Source of the DNA: Hamadaea sp013361475
Lineage (GTDB): Bacteria; Actinomycetota; Actinomycetes; Mycobacteriales; Micromonosporaceae
Reading direction: 5' to 3'
Length of the DNA stretch: 64,000 nucleotides
Assembly (NCBI RefSeq): GCF_040654195.1
Contig: NZ_JBFAHM010000020.1
Location: 1 to 64,000, forward strand
Every line of letters starts with the position of its first letter. Within the stretch, counting starts at the first letter, position 1. The position numbers were made by a program, and so were the translations under genes. The notes under the pieces are model-generated. The model was given only the letters and a program-made list of their open reading frames with translations, did no database searches and was not told the DNA's origin. Shown here in pieces: positions 49,414 through 58,639 of this stretch.

Positions 49414-50910
49414 ATGACGATCGACCCCGGGCTGCGGCGCCTCATCCTGCAGACCCTGCTCCCCTCCTTCGGTGGACGGACCGAATCGGGCGCGGGCATC
49501 GGCGCCGGACGGCTCGACGCGGAAGCCCTCACCGCCCCCCGATGGGCCGTCGACCTGGTATCCGAAGGTCTGGCCGGATTCTGCCTGTTCGGGTACAACA
49601 TCGAATCCCCCGAACAGCTCGCCCGGCTCACCGCGCAGCTGCGCGCGGCCCGCCCCGACGTTCTGCTCAGCCTCGACGAGGAGGGTGGCGACGTCACGCG
49701 GCTCTACCACCGCACCGGCAGCCCCTACCCCGGCAACGCGGCTCTCGGCGTGGTCGGCGACTACGGCCTCACCAGCCGCATCTACCAGGCGATCGGGCAG
49801 GACCTGCGGGCCGCCGGGGTGAACCTCAACCTCGCGCCCACGGTGGACGTGAACGTCGCCACCGACAACCCGGTCATCGGCACCCGCTCCTTCGGCGCCG
49901 CCACCACGCAGGTCGCCGCGCACACCGCCGCGGCCGTCGTCGGCCTCCAGTCGACCGGCGTCGCCGCCTGCGCCAAGCACTTCCCCGGGCACGGGGCCAC
50001 GGTCAGCGACTCCCACCTCGGGCTGCCGACCGTCGACGTCAGCGAGCAGGTGCTCCGCGAACGCGAGCTGCCTCCGTTCGCCACCGCTGTCGCCGCCGGC
50101 GTTAAGTCGATCATGACGGCGCACATTCGCGTACCAGTGCTGACGGGCGATCTGCCCGCGACCTTCAGCCGGCGCGTGCTGCACGACCTGCTGCGGGCGG
50201 AGTTCGGGTTCACCGGCGTGATCGTGACCGACGCGCTGGAGATGGCCGGCGCGGCGCAGGCCGCGGGCGGCATCGAGCGGGCCGCCGTGCTGGCCCTCAA
50301 CGCGGGCAGCGACCTGCTGTGCATCGGCGCGGACGTCGACCTGGCCCTGATCGAGCGAGTCGTCGCCGAGATCGCCGCGGCGGTCGAGCGCGGCGAGCTT
50401 GCGCTCGACCGGCTGACCGAGGCGGCCGAGCGCAACGCCCAGCTGGCGGCGTGGACGCAGGGCGCGTTCCCGACCGAGATCGAGCCGGATCTGGGCTACG
50501 CGGCCGCCGCGCGGGCGATCCGCGTCGAGGGTTCGGTGGCGGATGTCCAGAACCCGCTGGTCGTGCAGCTCGTCGCGGGCTACAGCATCGCCGAGGGGCC
50601 GGTGCCGTGGGGCCTCGCGCAGCACCTCGCGGGTGCCGAGCAGCTCACCACGGACGCGGCGGAGACCTCCACCGGCGCGCTCATCGCCAAGGCGGGCGAC
50701 CGCCCGATCGTGATCGTGGGCCGGCACATCCACCGCACCGAGCCCGCGCGCCGGCTCACCGAGGCGCTCGCGGCCACGCATCCCACGGTGGTCGTGGAGA
50801 TGGGCTGGCCGGCCGAGTGGCGTCCGGCGGGCGCCCAGGCGTTCATGAACACGTACGGCGCCAGCCGCGCCAACGGGCACGCTGCGGCGGCGGCCCTCGG
50901 CCTGGCGTGA
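49414..50910 (+). CDS. nagZ: glycoside hydrolase family 3 beta-N-acetylhexosaminidase
   Basis: A 498-residue GH3 enzyme releasing N-acetylglucosamine from muropeptides or chitooligosaccharides. It has LSLDEEGGDVTRL, the loop with the acid/base His-Asp dyad KHFPGHGATVSDSHLGLP and the nucleophile aspartate in VIVTDALEMAG. It has a C-terminal extension (~400-498) found in actinobacterial members. No signal peptide, so it acts in the cytoplasm on imported sugars. ATG 49414 is preferred over the upstream ATG at 49327 because the family core starts there. Confidence 0.9.
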   Translation: MTIDPGLRRLILQTLLPSFGGRTESGAGIGAGRLDAEALTAPRWAVDLVSEGLAGFCLFGYNIESPEQLARLTAQLRAARPDVLLSLDEEGGDVTRLYHRTGSPYPGNAALGVVGDYGLTSRIYQAIGQDLRAAGVNLNLAPTVDVNVATDNPVIGTRSFGAATTQVAAHTAAAVVGLQSTGVAACAKHFPGHGATVSDSHLGLPTVDVSEQVLRERELPPFATAVAAGVKSIMTAHIRVPVLTGDLPATFSRRVLHDLLRAEFGFTGVIVTDALEMAGAAQAAGGIERAAVLALNAGSDLLCIGADVDLALIERVVAEIAAAVERGELALDRLTEAAERNAQLAAWTQGAFPTEIEPDLGYAAAARAIRVEGSVADVQNPLVVQLVAGYSIAEGPVPWGLAQHLAGAEQLTTDAAETSTGALIAKAGDRPIVIVGRHIHRTEPARRLTEALAATHPTVVVEMGWPAEWRPAGAQAFMNTYGASRANGHAAAAALGLA

Positions 50911-50918
50911 TCTCGTCG

Positions 50919-50951
50919 GTGATCGGACTCCCACGGGGGGAGTCCGATCAC
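50919..50951. terminator. bidirectional terminator
   Basis: GTGATCGGACTCCC (50919-50932) pairs perfectly with GGGAGTCCGATCAC (50938-50951), a 14-bp stem in the 43-nt gap between the convergent GH3 and phosphatase genes. Confidence 0.85.
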
Positions 50952-50953
50952 CC

Positions 50954-51577
50954 CTAATTCACGTTGTACGCCTGAAGCCGCCACCGGCTCTTGGACTCGA
51001 CCCGAAGCTCCACCCAGTGGCAGTTGCCGATCGAGCCGAGGGTGGGCAGGAAGTCCTCGGGCAGCCCGAGGAACGCGGCGACGCCGTATTTGATCGAACC
51101 GCCGTGCGTGGCCAGCACCGCCAGCCCGCCCGGTACGCGTTCGGCCGTCTCCCGGATTACCTCGCCGACCCGTTTGGCCAGGTCGGTCAGGGGTTCGATG
51201 CCGTCGCCGGGATCCGGGTCGGCCGCCTCCCAGCGCGCCCGGGACTCGGGGAAGCGCACCTTGATCTCCGGGGTCGTGAAGGTCTCCCAGAGCCCGAAGG
51301 CGCGTTCCCGGAGGCGGGCATCGCGTTCCGGGCGCAGCTCGGTCAGCTCGGCCAACGCGTCCGCCGTCCGCGCCGCGCGCTGGAGGTCGCTGCTGACGAT
51401 CAGGTCCGGCTTCAGCGGGGCCAGCCGGGCCGCCGCCTGGGCGGCCTGCTCTCGGCCGAGATCGTTGAGGGGCACATCGGTCTGGCCCTGCACCCGGTGC
51501 TCGGCGTTCCAGTCGGTGTTGCCGTGCCGCCACAGGATGATCCGGGTGCCGGCGGTCAAACCTTCCGCACTGGTCAT
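50954..51577 (-). CDS. histidine phosphatase (phosphoglycerate-mutase-like)
   Basis: A 207-residue histidine phosphatase with the phospho-acceptor histidine in LWRHGNTDWN, the second signature QGQTDVPLNDLG and the C-terminal catalytic His in VLATHGGSIKYG. In actinobacteria this gene follows rsfS and nadD; some members are glucosyl-3-phosphoglycerate phosphatases, but the substrate here is not shown. ATG 51577 overlaps the rsfS stop (ATGA). Confidence 0.92.
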   Translation of the reverse strand: MTSAEGLTAGTRIILWRHGNTDWNAEHRVQGQTDVPLNDLGREQAAQAAARLAPLKPDLIVSSDLQRAARTADALAELTELRPERDARLRERAFGLWETFTTPEIKVRFPESRARWEAADPDPGDGIEPLTDLAKRVGEVIRETAERVPGGLAVLATHGGSIKYGVAAFLGLPEDFLPTLGSIGNCHWVELRVESKSRWRLQAYNVN

Positions 51578-51960
51578 GACGCGGTGTCGGCCAGGTCCCG
51601 GTCGACGAACTCGATCCGTGGGCAGTCCTTCCACAACCGGTCGAGCGCGTAGAACTCACGCTCCTCGCTGTGCTGGATGTGCACCACGATGTCCACGTAG
51701 TCGAGCAGCACCCACCGGCCCGACCGCTCGCCTTCACGCCGGACCGGCTTGGCCTTCTCCGGCAGCTCCAGCAGCTTCTCCTCGATCGCGTCGACGATGG
51801 CGAGCACCTGCCGCTCGTTCGGCGCGGAGGCGAGAACGAAGGCGTCGGTGATGATCAGCTGATCGGCCACGTCGAGCAGGACGATGTCTTCGGCCTTCTT
51901 GTCCGCCGCGGCCTGGGCCGCGGTCAACGCCATCTCAACCGCACGCTCGGATGCTGGCAC
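51574..51960 (-). CDS. rsfS: ribosome silencing factor RsfS
   Basis: A 128-residue protein that binds L14 and blocks subunit joining under starvation. It shows the family segments IVLLDVADQLIITDAFVLASAPNERQVLAI, EGERSGRWVLLDYVDIVVHI and FYALDRLWKDCPRIEF. It lies between nadD and the phosphatase gene, the standard actinobacterial order; the 126-nt gap from nadD contains no gene. Confidence 0.96.
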   Translation of the reverse strand: MPASERAVEMALTAAQAAADKKAEDIVLLDVADQLIITDAFVLASAPNERQVLAIVDAIEEKLLELPEKAKPVRREGERSGRWVLLDYVDIVVHIQHSEEREFYALDRLWKDCPRIEFVDRDLADTAS

Positions 51961-52086
51961 CTGGTTCCTTCCGTCGGGGACGTTTCCCTGACGTCCAGGA
52001 TCTCACAGGTGGTGGCGTTCGCACCTGCGAGATATGACGCTTATCGCCCTAGCATCTCCGCACGATTAGCGCGGGTGTGGTCGGAT

Positions 52087-52674
52087 TTAACGGTACAAGT
52101 GGTGCTTTGCGATGTATTGCACGACACCATCGGGTACCAAGTACCAGACCGGCTGCCCAGCGGCGACCCGCGCCCGGCAGTCGCTCGACGAGATCGCCAG
52201 CGCCGGGACCTGCACCAGGGTGACCGCCGCCGACGGCAGGTGCGAGTCGCTGAGGGCGAACCCGGGCCGGGTCACACCCACGAAATGGGCCAGCTCGAAC
52301 AGCTGGTCGGCGTCCTTCCACGAGAGGATCTTCGCCAGCGCGTCCGCGCCGGTGATGAAGAACAACTCGGCCTGCGCGCCGTACACCTCGCGAAGTTCGC
52401 GCAGCGTGTCGACGGTGTAAGTCGGCCCTTCACGGTCGAGGTCCACGCGGCTGACCGTGAACTGCGGGTTGGACGCGGTCGCGATGACCGTCATGAGATA
52501 CCGGTGCTCGGCCGGAGAGACCTTGCTGTCCGGCTTCTGCCAGGGCCGCCCGGTCGGCACGAAGACGACCTCGTCCAGGTCGAACCGGTCGGCCACCTCG
52601 CTCGCGGCGACGAGGTGGCCGTTGTGGATCGGGTCGAACGTCCCGCCCATGATCCCGACGCGGCGACGGCTCAT
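52087..52674 (-). CDS. nadD: nicotinate-nucleotide adenylyltransferase NadD
   Basis: Makes nicotinate adenine dinucleotide in NAD biosynthesis. It has the nucleotidyltransferase motif GGTFDPIHNGH at residues 10-20 and the second motif ISSSDCR near residue 165; the 195-residue length is normal. ATG 52674 overlaps the pepN stop (ATGA). In many actinobacteria proB-proA precede nadD; here pepN takes that place. Confidence 0.96.
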   Translation of the reverse strand: MSRRRVGIMGGTFDPIHNGHLVAASEVADRFDLDEVVFVPTGRPWQKPDSKVSPAEHRYLMTVIATASNPQFTVSRVDLDREGPTYTVDTLRELREVYGAQAELFFITGADALAKILSWKDADQLFELAHFVGVTRPGFALSDSHLPSAAVTLVQVPALAISSSDCRARVAAGQPVWYLVPDGVVQYIAKHHLYR

Positions 52675-55127
52675 CGCAGGTTCCGCTGGCGTACGGCCCG
52701 GCGCAGGTCGTCGGTGGAGTCCGCGATCGACCGGGCGAACTGCGTGTTCAGACCGGGCTGGGCGAGCATCCGCTCGGCGGCCTCCACAGTGGAGGTGTAC
52801 GCCGCGGTCGCCGGGAAGGCCGCCCCGCCGAGGGTCGCCAGCAGATAGCCGGAACGCCATTCCTGCGACGCGGGCAGCTCGGTGAAGTACCGCTCGACGT
52901 ACGCGTCGGTCAGCTCCCAGTGCTCGGCCCGCCAGAAGCCCTGGCCGATCGCCTCGAGCATCCGGTTCGACAGTTCGCGGTCACGGACGATCTGCTCGAA
53001 CGCGGCCGCCTTGGCCGCCGCGTCGGGCCGCGCGGCTCGGCAGCGGGCCGCTTCGACCGCGCCCCGCGCGGTCCCGTCGCGGGTCTGCTCGGCGTCCAGC
53101 TCCGCCTCGGTCAGGTCGCCGAGGACGGCCAACCGCAGAAGCAGGGTCCACCGCACCTCGTCGTCGACGGTCAGCCCGGCGGGCAGATCCTGACCGGCCA
53201 ACCAGGCGCGTACCGGCTCCGCCGAGGTCATGCCGCTGATCAGAGTGCGGAACGCCGCCAGCTGAAGACTGCCGCCCGGCGTCGCCTGCGCCAGGATGGC
53301 CTCGCAGGCGTCGTCGACGGCGGCCTGCCCGGCCGGTCGCGCGTCGACCGGGAGGAACCGGTTGACGGCGATGCCCCGGGCGAATCCGAGCATGTGCTCC
53401 GCCACGCCGACGTGCGTCTCGGCCGCCAGCGAGCTGCGGACGAGGTCGAGGAAGGTCATCGCGGGCACCTCCCCGTCCCGGACGGCGTCCCAGACCGCGC
53501 CCCAGACGACCGCCCGATCCAGTGGCGACTCCAGCCGCCCGAGCAGCCGGGCCAGGTCGGTGTCCGGGGTGAACCGGATCTTGGCGAAGCTCAGGTCACC
53601 GTTGTTGAGCAGCACGTCTTCCATCTCGACGCCGGCCAACTCACCGACTGCCGTCAGCGGGCCGTCCACATCGGTCTCGATCCGCTGCCGGACGCCGTCG
53701 GCGGAAGTCCAGCTGATGCCGATCCGATGCGGCCGCAGCGTCGGGTACGCCGCCGGAGCGGTCTGCTCGACGGCGAAACCGTCCGCGGTGCGTACCGGGT
53801 GCAACGTGTTGACCTGCGGCGACCGGAGCCACTTGTCGGCCCAGGCGGACAGGTCGCGGCCGGACGCCGCCGACAGCGACGCGAGCAGGTCGTCCAGGGT
53901 GGCATTGCCCCAGGCGTGCTTGTCGAAATGCGCCCGCAGCCCGGCGAAGAAGGCGTCGTCGCCCAGCCACGCCACCAGCTGCCGGAGCGTGGCGCAGCCC
54001 TTGGCGTACGAGATGCCGTCGAAGTTGGCGAACGCGGACTCGGTGTCGGCGACGAACACCGGGGCGACGGGGTGGGTGGACGGCCGCTGATCGGCGCCGT
54101 AGCCCCAGATCTTGCGCTCGCTGGCGAAGTCGGCCCAGGCGTCGGTGAACCGGGTGGCCTCGGCGGTGACCCGATAGCCCATGTAGGTCGCGAACGACTC
54201 GTTCAGCCAGATGTCGTCCCACCAGCGCATCGTCACGAGGTCGCCGAACCACATGTGCGCCATCTCGTGCGCGACGATCGACGCGCGCCGGGATCGCTCG
54301 GTGTCGGTGACCGGGCCGCGGTAGATGTACTCGTCCCGGAAGACGACCAGGCCCGGGAACTCCATCGCGCCCCAGGTGAACTCGGGGACGAACGCCTGCT
54401 CGTACTTGCCGAAGGGCAGGCGGATGCCGAACAGCTCGTGATAGCGGTCGAGGCACTGCTTGGTCAGCTCGAACAACTCCGGCGCGTTCTCGGCCAGCGC
54501 CTCCGTGTACGACTTACGGGCGTACAGGGCGAGCGGGATGCCGTCGTGCTCGTCGCGGATCTCCGCGTACGGGCCGCCGATGATGGTGATCAGGTAAGTG
54601 GCGACCGGCTTGGTCTCCGCGAACTCCCAGCGGCCCGGCTCGGTCTGCGTACCCGCGGCGTTCGAGCGCACGATCCACGACGGATCTGCGGTCACCCGGA
54701 TCGTGATGGGCGCCTTCAGATCGGGCTGGTCGAAACAGGCCATGAACAGCGGCGCCTCGGCGATCGAGGGCTGCGCGTAGACGTACGCCTCGCCGTCGGC
54801 CGGGTCGACGAAGCGGTGCAACCCCTCACCGACATGCGAATAGGCGTACTCGGCGACGACGACGACCTCGTTGCGGCCGGCCAGCCCGGTCAACGGCAGC
54901 CGGCCCTCGGCGAACCCGGCGATCTCCCGGCCGTTGAGGGTGGCGCTGATCAGCCGCGTCGGCCTCAGTTCGAGGAAGGTCTCCGCGCCCGGCTCGTCGG
55001 CCCCGAACCGCACGACGGTGGTCGTCCGGAAGGACTCGCTGCTCGTCAGGTCGAAGTCGAGTTCGTACCGCAGGTCGCGAACGACGCCGACGCGCGTCTT
55101 CGCCTCGTCGAAGGTCAGGCTGGCCAT
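52671..55127 (-). CDS. pepN: aminopeptidase N (M1 family)
   Basis: An 818-residue zinc aminopeptidase. The N-terminal beta domain is followed by the substrate-binding GAMEF motif near residue 250, the zinc site HEMAHMWFGDLV near 287, with the third ligand in WLNESFATYMGY, and an ERAP1-like helical C-terminal domain. It removes N-terminal residues from peptides in the cytosol. It is coupled to nadD by a 4-nt overlap. Confidence 0.96.
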   Translation of the reverse strand: MASLTFDEAKTRVGVVRDLRYELDFDLTSSESFRTTTVVRFGADEPGAETFLELRPTRLISATLNGREIAGFAEGRLPLTGLAGRNEVVVVAEYAYSHVGEGLHRFVDPADGEAYVYAQPSIAEAPLFMACFDQPDLKAPITIRVTADPSWIVRSNAAGTQTEPGRWEFAETKPVATYLITIIGGPYAEIRDEHDGIPLALYARKSYTEALAENAPELFELTKQCLDRYHELFGIRLPFGKYEQAFVPEFTWGAMEFPGLVVFRDEYIYRGPVTDTERSRRASIVAHEMAHMWFGDLVTMRWWDDIWLNESFATYMGYRVTAEATRFTDAWADFASERKIWGYGADQRPSTHPVAPVFVADTESAFANFDGISYAKGCATLRQLVAWLGDDAFFAGLRAHFDKHAWGNATLDDLLASLSAASGRDLSAWADKWLRSPQVNTLHPVRTADGFAVEQTAPAAYPTLRPHRIGISWTSADGVRQRIETDVDGPLTAVGELAGVEMEDVLLNNGDLSFAKIRFTPDTDLARLLGRLESPLDRAVVWGAVWDAVRDGEVPAMTFLDLVRSSLAAETHVGVAEHMLGFARGIAVNRFLPVDARPAGQAAVDDACEAILAQATPGGSLQLAAFRTLISGMTSAEPVRAWLAGQDLPAGLTVDDEVRWTLLLRLAVLGDLTEAELDAEQTRDGTARGAVEAARCRAARPDAAAKAAAFEQIVRDRELSNRMLEAIGQGFWRAEHWELTDAYVERYFTELPASQEWRSGYLLATLGGAAFPATAAYTSTVEAAERMLAQPGLNTQFARSIADSTDDLRRAVRQRNLR

Positions 55128-55176
55128 CCCCCCATCATGCCCGCACCGGCGGCCGGTCGAAGGCGAGGGGTGATCT

Positions 55177-55611
55177 TCAGGGCAGCTTCTTCTCGAAGCA
55201 CACCGACAACGGGTTGCCCACGTACTCCCCGAACGGCGGAATCCGCTGGTAGCCGGACGCTTCGTAGAGCGCGATCGCCTCCGGTTGGCGTACCCCGGTC
55301 TCCAAGATCACGGTGTCGTGGCCGTCCGCCTCCGCGCGGCGCTCAAGCCCCGCGAGGATCCGTCGCCCCACGCCCGCACGCCGGCTCGCGGGCCGCACCC
55401 ACATGCGGGTCAGCTCCGCCACTCCCGGCGCGACGGTCGCCACAGCGCCGCAGCCCACCGGCTCGCTCATCTGGTACGCGACCACGAAGCGCGCCAACGG
55501 GTCGACGGGGCGGATGCGCTCATCCGGATACCGCGAGAGCAGCTCCTTCTCGGCCGCGAGGACGAGCAGGGTGACGTCAGGATGCGTGACTTCACGGTTC
55601 TGGATCAACAC
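55177..55611 (-). CDS. GNAT-family N-acetyltransferase (small)
   Basis: A 144-residue single-domain GNAT. The core is ELTRMWVRPASRRAGVGRRILAGLERRA, with acetyl-CoA loop RRAGVG, followed by VILETGVRQPEAIALYEASGYQRI, the conserved C-terminal strand. Substrate unknown. It lies between obg and pepN with gaps of 91 and 49 nt. Confidence 0.88.
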   Translation of the reverse strand: MLIQNREVTHPDVTLLVLAAEKELLSRYPDERIRPVDPLARFVVAYQMSEPVGCGAVATVAPGVAELTRMWVRPASRRAGVGRRILAGLERRAEADGHDTVILETGVRQPEAIALYEASGYQRIPPFGEYVGNPLSVCFEKKLP

Positions 55612-55702
55612 TCGCGAGACGCTAGCCAGGGCACGTTTCCGGGCTGTTTCCGGTTCCGCCCAAACGACTCGTGAGAGTGATCACTCCCCGATCATCCGCC
55701 CG

Positions 55703-57157
55703 TTACCGGCCGCTGTCCTCGTCGTCGGCCCATTCGCCCTCGACCTCCTGGTGGACCCGGCGGGCCTTGCGCGCGGCCAACCGGTCGGAGGCGGAGGTAC
55801 GCGGCGTCGTCAGCGCCTCGTCGATGCGGATGTCGGTGCCCCGGTTGCCGGGCACGTACGAGGCACCGGCGTAGACCGTGGGCTGCCAGTCGAACTCGCG
55901 CTCGCCGATGCGGACCGGCGCACCGGGCTCGGCGCCCGCCTTGGCCAGCGCGTCCTCCACGCCCAGCCGGGCGAGCCGGTCGGCCAGGTAGCCGATGGCC
56001 TCGTCGTTGTCGAAATTGGTCTGGCGGACCCAGCGCTCGGGCTTGGTCCCGCGAACCACGTAGGTGCCTTCGTCGTCCTGCTCGATGGTGAACCCGTCGT
56101 CGTCGACCGCCTTCGGCCGGATGACGATGCGCGTCGGCTCCAGCACCGGCTTGGCCGCCCGCGACTCCTCGACGAGTTCGGCCATGGCGTAGCTCAGCTC
56201 CTTGAGCCCTTCCCGGGTCGCGGTGCTGATCTCGAAGACGCGGTAGCCCCGCTCCTCGAGGTCGGGCCGGACGATCTCGGCCAGGTCCCGCCCGTCCGGT
56301 ACGTCGATCTTGTTCAGGGCGACCAGGCGCGGCCGGTCCTCCAGCCCCCCGTACGCCGACAACTCGGCCTCGATGGCGTCGATGTCCGCCAGCGGGTCCC
56401 GGCCGGGCTCCAGCGTCGCGGTGTCGACGACGTGCACGAGCACCGACGTACGCTCGATGTGCCGCAGGAACTCCAGACCGAGCCCCTTGCCGGTGGCCGC
56501 ACCCGGGATGAGCCCCGGCACGTCGGCGACGGTGAACGTGTGCTCGCCGGCCTGGACGACGCCCAGGTTCGGCACGAGGGTCGTGAACGGGTAGTCGGCG
56601 ATCTTCGGCTTGGCCGCCGAGATGACCGAGATAAGCGAGGACTTGCCCGCGCTCGGGAAGCCGACCAGGCCGACGTCGGCGACGCTCTTGAGCTCCAGGA
56701 CCGCGTCGAGGCGGTCGCCGGGCTCGCCGAGTTCGGCGAAGCCGGGCGCCTTACGCCGGGAGCTGGCCAGCGCGGCGTTGCCTCGCCCGCCCCGGCCGCC
56801 CCGGGCCAGCTCGAAGGTGGTGCCCACGCCGACCAAGTCGGCCAGCACCTCACCGGACTGGCTCAGCACGACGGTGCCGTTGGGCACCTTGAGCACCAGG
56901 TCCTCGCCGTTCGCGCCGTCCCGGTTGCCGCCGGCGCCGCCCTTGCCGTTCTGCGCCTTGATCCGCGGCTTGAAGTGGAAGTCGAGCAGCGTGTGCGCGC
57001 CCGGGTCGACGGTCAGGAAGACGCTGCCGCCATGGCCGCCGTTACCACCGTCCGGCCCGCCGAAGGGCTTGAACTTCTCCCGGAGGATCGACACGCAGCC
57101 GTGCCCACCGTCCCCGGCCTGCAGGTGCAGCACCACTCGGTCGACAAAGGTTGCCAC
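55703..57157 (-). CDS. obgE: GTPase Obg/CgtA
   Basis: A large-subunit-assembly GTPase of 484 residues. The glycine-rich OBG domain (residues 1-158: GDGGHGCVSILREK, GGPDGGNGGHGGSV) is followed by the G domain with G1 GFPSAGKSSLI near residue 166, G3 DVPGLIPGA and G4 NKID. A C-terminal OCT domain of actinobacterial type follows. It is downstream of rplU-rpmA, the universal order, with a terminator-like hairpin in between. Confidence 0.97.
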   Translation of the reverse strand: MATFVDRVVLHLQAGDGGHGCVSILREKFKPFGGPDGGNGGHGGSVFLTVDPGAHTLLDFHFKPRIKAQNGKGGAGGNRDGANGEDLVLKVPNGTVVLSQSGEVLADLVGVGTTFELARGGRGGRGNAALASSRRKAPGFAELGEPGDRLDAVLELKSVADVGLVGFPSAGKSSLISVISAAKPKIADYPFTTLVPNLGVVQAGEHTFTVADVPGLIPGAATGKGLGLEFLRHIERTSVLVHVVDTATLEPGRDPLADIDAIEAELSAYGGLEDRPRLVALNKIDVPDGRDLAEIVRPDLEERGYRVFEISTATREGLKELSYAMAELVEESRAAKPVLEPTRIVIRPKAVDDDGFTIEQDDEGTYVVRGTKPERWVRQTNFDNDEAIGYLADRLARLGVEDALAKAGAEPGAPVRIGEREFDWQPTVYAGASYVPGNRGTDIRIDEALTTPRTSASDRLAARKARRVHQEVEGEWADDEDSGR

Positions 57158-57179
57158 GGTTCAATCCTCTCAAAACAGT

Positions 57180-57214
57180 GAGCGGGTGGAGCGCGTCTCG
57201 CGCCCCACCCGCTC
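57180..57214 (-). terminator. hairpin between rpmA and obgE
   Basis: GAGCGGGTGG (57180-57189) pairs with CCACCCGCTC (57205-57214), and the stem extends inward by five pairs past one mismatch. On the minus strand it is followed by ACTGTTTTGAG, a short U-tract. It probably lowers obgE transcription relative to the ribosomal proteins. Confidence 0.75.
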
Positions 57215-57238
57215 CTCGCTTTCGTGTGCGGCGAAGCC

Positions 57239-57496
57239 TCAGGCCTCGACCGGCACGATCGACACGGTCTTGCGGCCGCGCTTGGTGCCGAAGAGCACCG
57301 AGCCGTCGGCGAGCGCGAACAGCGTGTCGTCGCCACCACGGCCGACCAGGTCGCCCGGGTGGAACTTGGTGCCCCGCTGGCGGATGAGGATCTCGCCGGC
57401 GCTGACGACCTGACCGCCGAACCGCTTCACGCCGAGGCGCTGCGAGTTGGAGTCACGACCGTTACGGGAGCTGGACGCACCCTTTTTGTGTGCCAT
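57239..57496 (-). CDS. rpmA: 50S ribosomal protein L27
   Basis: An 85-residue L27, beginning MAHKKGASSSRNGRDSNSQRLGVKRFGGQ with no N-terminal cleavage extension, followed by IRQRGTKFHPGDLVGRGGDDTLFAL. It lies 10 nt after rplU. Confidence 0.98.
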   Translation of the reverse strand: MAHKKGASSSRNGRDSNSQRLGVKRFGGQVVSAGEILIRQRGTKFHPGDLVGRGGDDTLFALADGSVLFGTKRGRKTVSIVPVEA

Positions 57497-57506
57497 TTCG
57501 GAACGC

Positions 57507-57821
57507 CTACTTCCCGGTGGAGATGCCGGTCACCTTGACCTGGGTCAGCGGCTGGCGGTGACCCTGGCGCTTGTGGTAGCCGGTCTTGTTCTTGAACTTG
57601 TGGATCCGGATCTTCGGGCCCTTGGTGTGGGCCACGACCTCACCGGAGACCGAAACCTTGGCAAGCTTGGCCGCGTCGGTCACGAGGTCGGCGCCGTCGA
57701 CGACGAGAACGGCCTTGAGGGCAACCTCGTCACCGGGCTGGCCGGCCAGCTTCTCGACCTCGATCACGTCGCCCTCGGCGACCTTGTACTGCTTGCCGCC
57801 GGTCTTGACGATCGCGTACAT
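57507..57821 (-). CDS. rplU: 50S ribosomal protein L21
   Basis: A 104-residue L21 with YAIVKTGGKQYKV at the start and the KIRIHKFKNKTGYHKRQGHRQ signature. First gene of rplU-rpmA-obgE. An AAGGGAGT ribosome-binding site lies about 10 nt before the ATG, and a small hairpin sits just upstream of it. Confidence 0.98.
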   Translation of the reverse strand: MYAIVKTGGKQYKVAEGDVIEVEKLAGQPGDEVALKAVLVVDGADLVTDAAKLAKVSVSGEVVAHTKGPKIRIHKFKNKTGYHKRQGHRQPLTQVKVTGISTGK

Positions 57822-57838
57822 GGGACGCGGACTCCCTT

Positions 57839-57854
57839 GCGTAGTGATCTACGC
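57839..57854 (-). promoter_or_regulatory. rplU leader hairpin
   Basis: GCGTAG and CTACGC form a 6-bp stem with a 4-nt loop immediately upstream of the rplU ribosome-binding site. The rest of the leader up to 58049 is GC-rich and contains further small inverted repeats; no gene is seen. A role in autoregulation is a guess. Confidence 0.4.
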
Positions 57855-58049
57855 CGATCGCGAACGGCCGGCGCTGTCTGGCGGATGGGTGTGCCTACGG
57901 CCGCTGCCGCCGCGGACTTGCTCACCTGACGGCGGACGAGTCGCGGCTGGCGCGCACGCCAGCACCCGGCACCCGAGTGGGCACCGCAGGAAAGATTACG
58001 CCATGAGCCGCCCAGACCCCAAACCGGGGAGCCCCGGTCGGGCCGGGCG

Positions 58050-58100
58050 GTGGCCGGAGTCACCCACTCCCGCCGCAGGCGGCAGAGTGACTCCGGCCAC
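58050..58100 (-). terminator. long hairpin after the first lipoprotein gene
   Basis: GTGGCCGGAGTCAC (58050-58063) pairs perfectly with GTGACTCCGGCCAC (58087-58100), with a second small stem in the loop. It ends 7 nt before the stop of the lipoprotein gene and separates it from rplU. Confidence 0.85.
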
Positions 58101-58106
58101 ACGGAC

Positions 58107-58613
58107 TCACGAGTCGAGATCAACCCCGGCGGCCTTGCAGAGCGTGGTGGCCTTCTTCGAGCCGTCCTTCTGGTCGATCGCGGCCAGCGACTTCTCGATG
58201 TCGTCCAGGCTGGTCAGCCCGTTGATCGCGGTCTCCATGTCGGCCTCGGTCGCCAGCAGGGCGGCCTTCAGCTCGGGGTCCTCCGCCGTGGCGGCGGTGT
58301 CCTTGACCTGCGCGACCCAGTCCACGAGGACCTTCTTGACCGCGACGACGGTCGCCGCCGTGATCTCCGCCTGGGTCTTCTTGCCCTTGATCGCCTCGGT
58401 GACGGCGGTCTGGAGGGTGGTGTCGGACGGCATGGTGCTGAGCTTGGTCTTCAGCTCGGTGCACACCGTCTTGGTGTTCGCGGTGTAGTCCGGCTTGGCG
58501 CTGGTGGCCGCCGTCGACGGGCTGCCGGAGGTGGTGGTGTCGGTGGAGGAACCACAAGCCGCCGCGGTGAGCAGGGCAGCGCCCAGCGCGGTCAGGGCGA
58601 GTGCACGTCGCAT
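58107..58613 (-). CDS. tandem lipoprotein paralogue 1
   Basis: A 168-residue predicted lipoprotein: signal peptide MRRALALTALGAALL, lipobox TAAAC, then a Ser/Thr-rich linker and a helical domain. It has one cysteine at the start of the domain (TVCTEL) and one near the end (TLCKAAGV), probably disulfide-bonded. I do not recognise a family. I chose the start matching paralogue 2, whose leader is also similar. The products sit on the outer face of the membrane. Confidence 0.8.
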   Translation of the reverse strand: MRRALALTALGAALLTAAACGSSTDTTTSGSPSTAATSAKPDYTANTKTVCTELKTKLSTMPSDTTLQTAVTEAIKGKKTQAEITAATVVAVKKVLVDWVAQVKDTAATAEDPELKAALLATEADMETAINGLTSLDDIEKSLAAIDQKDGSKKATTLCKAAGVDLDS

Positions 58614-58639
58614 GTCGGGTCGCAATCTTTCTAGGGGTT

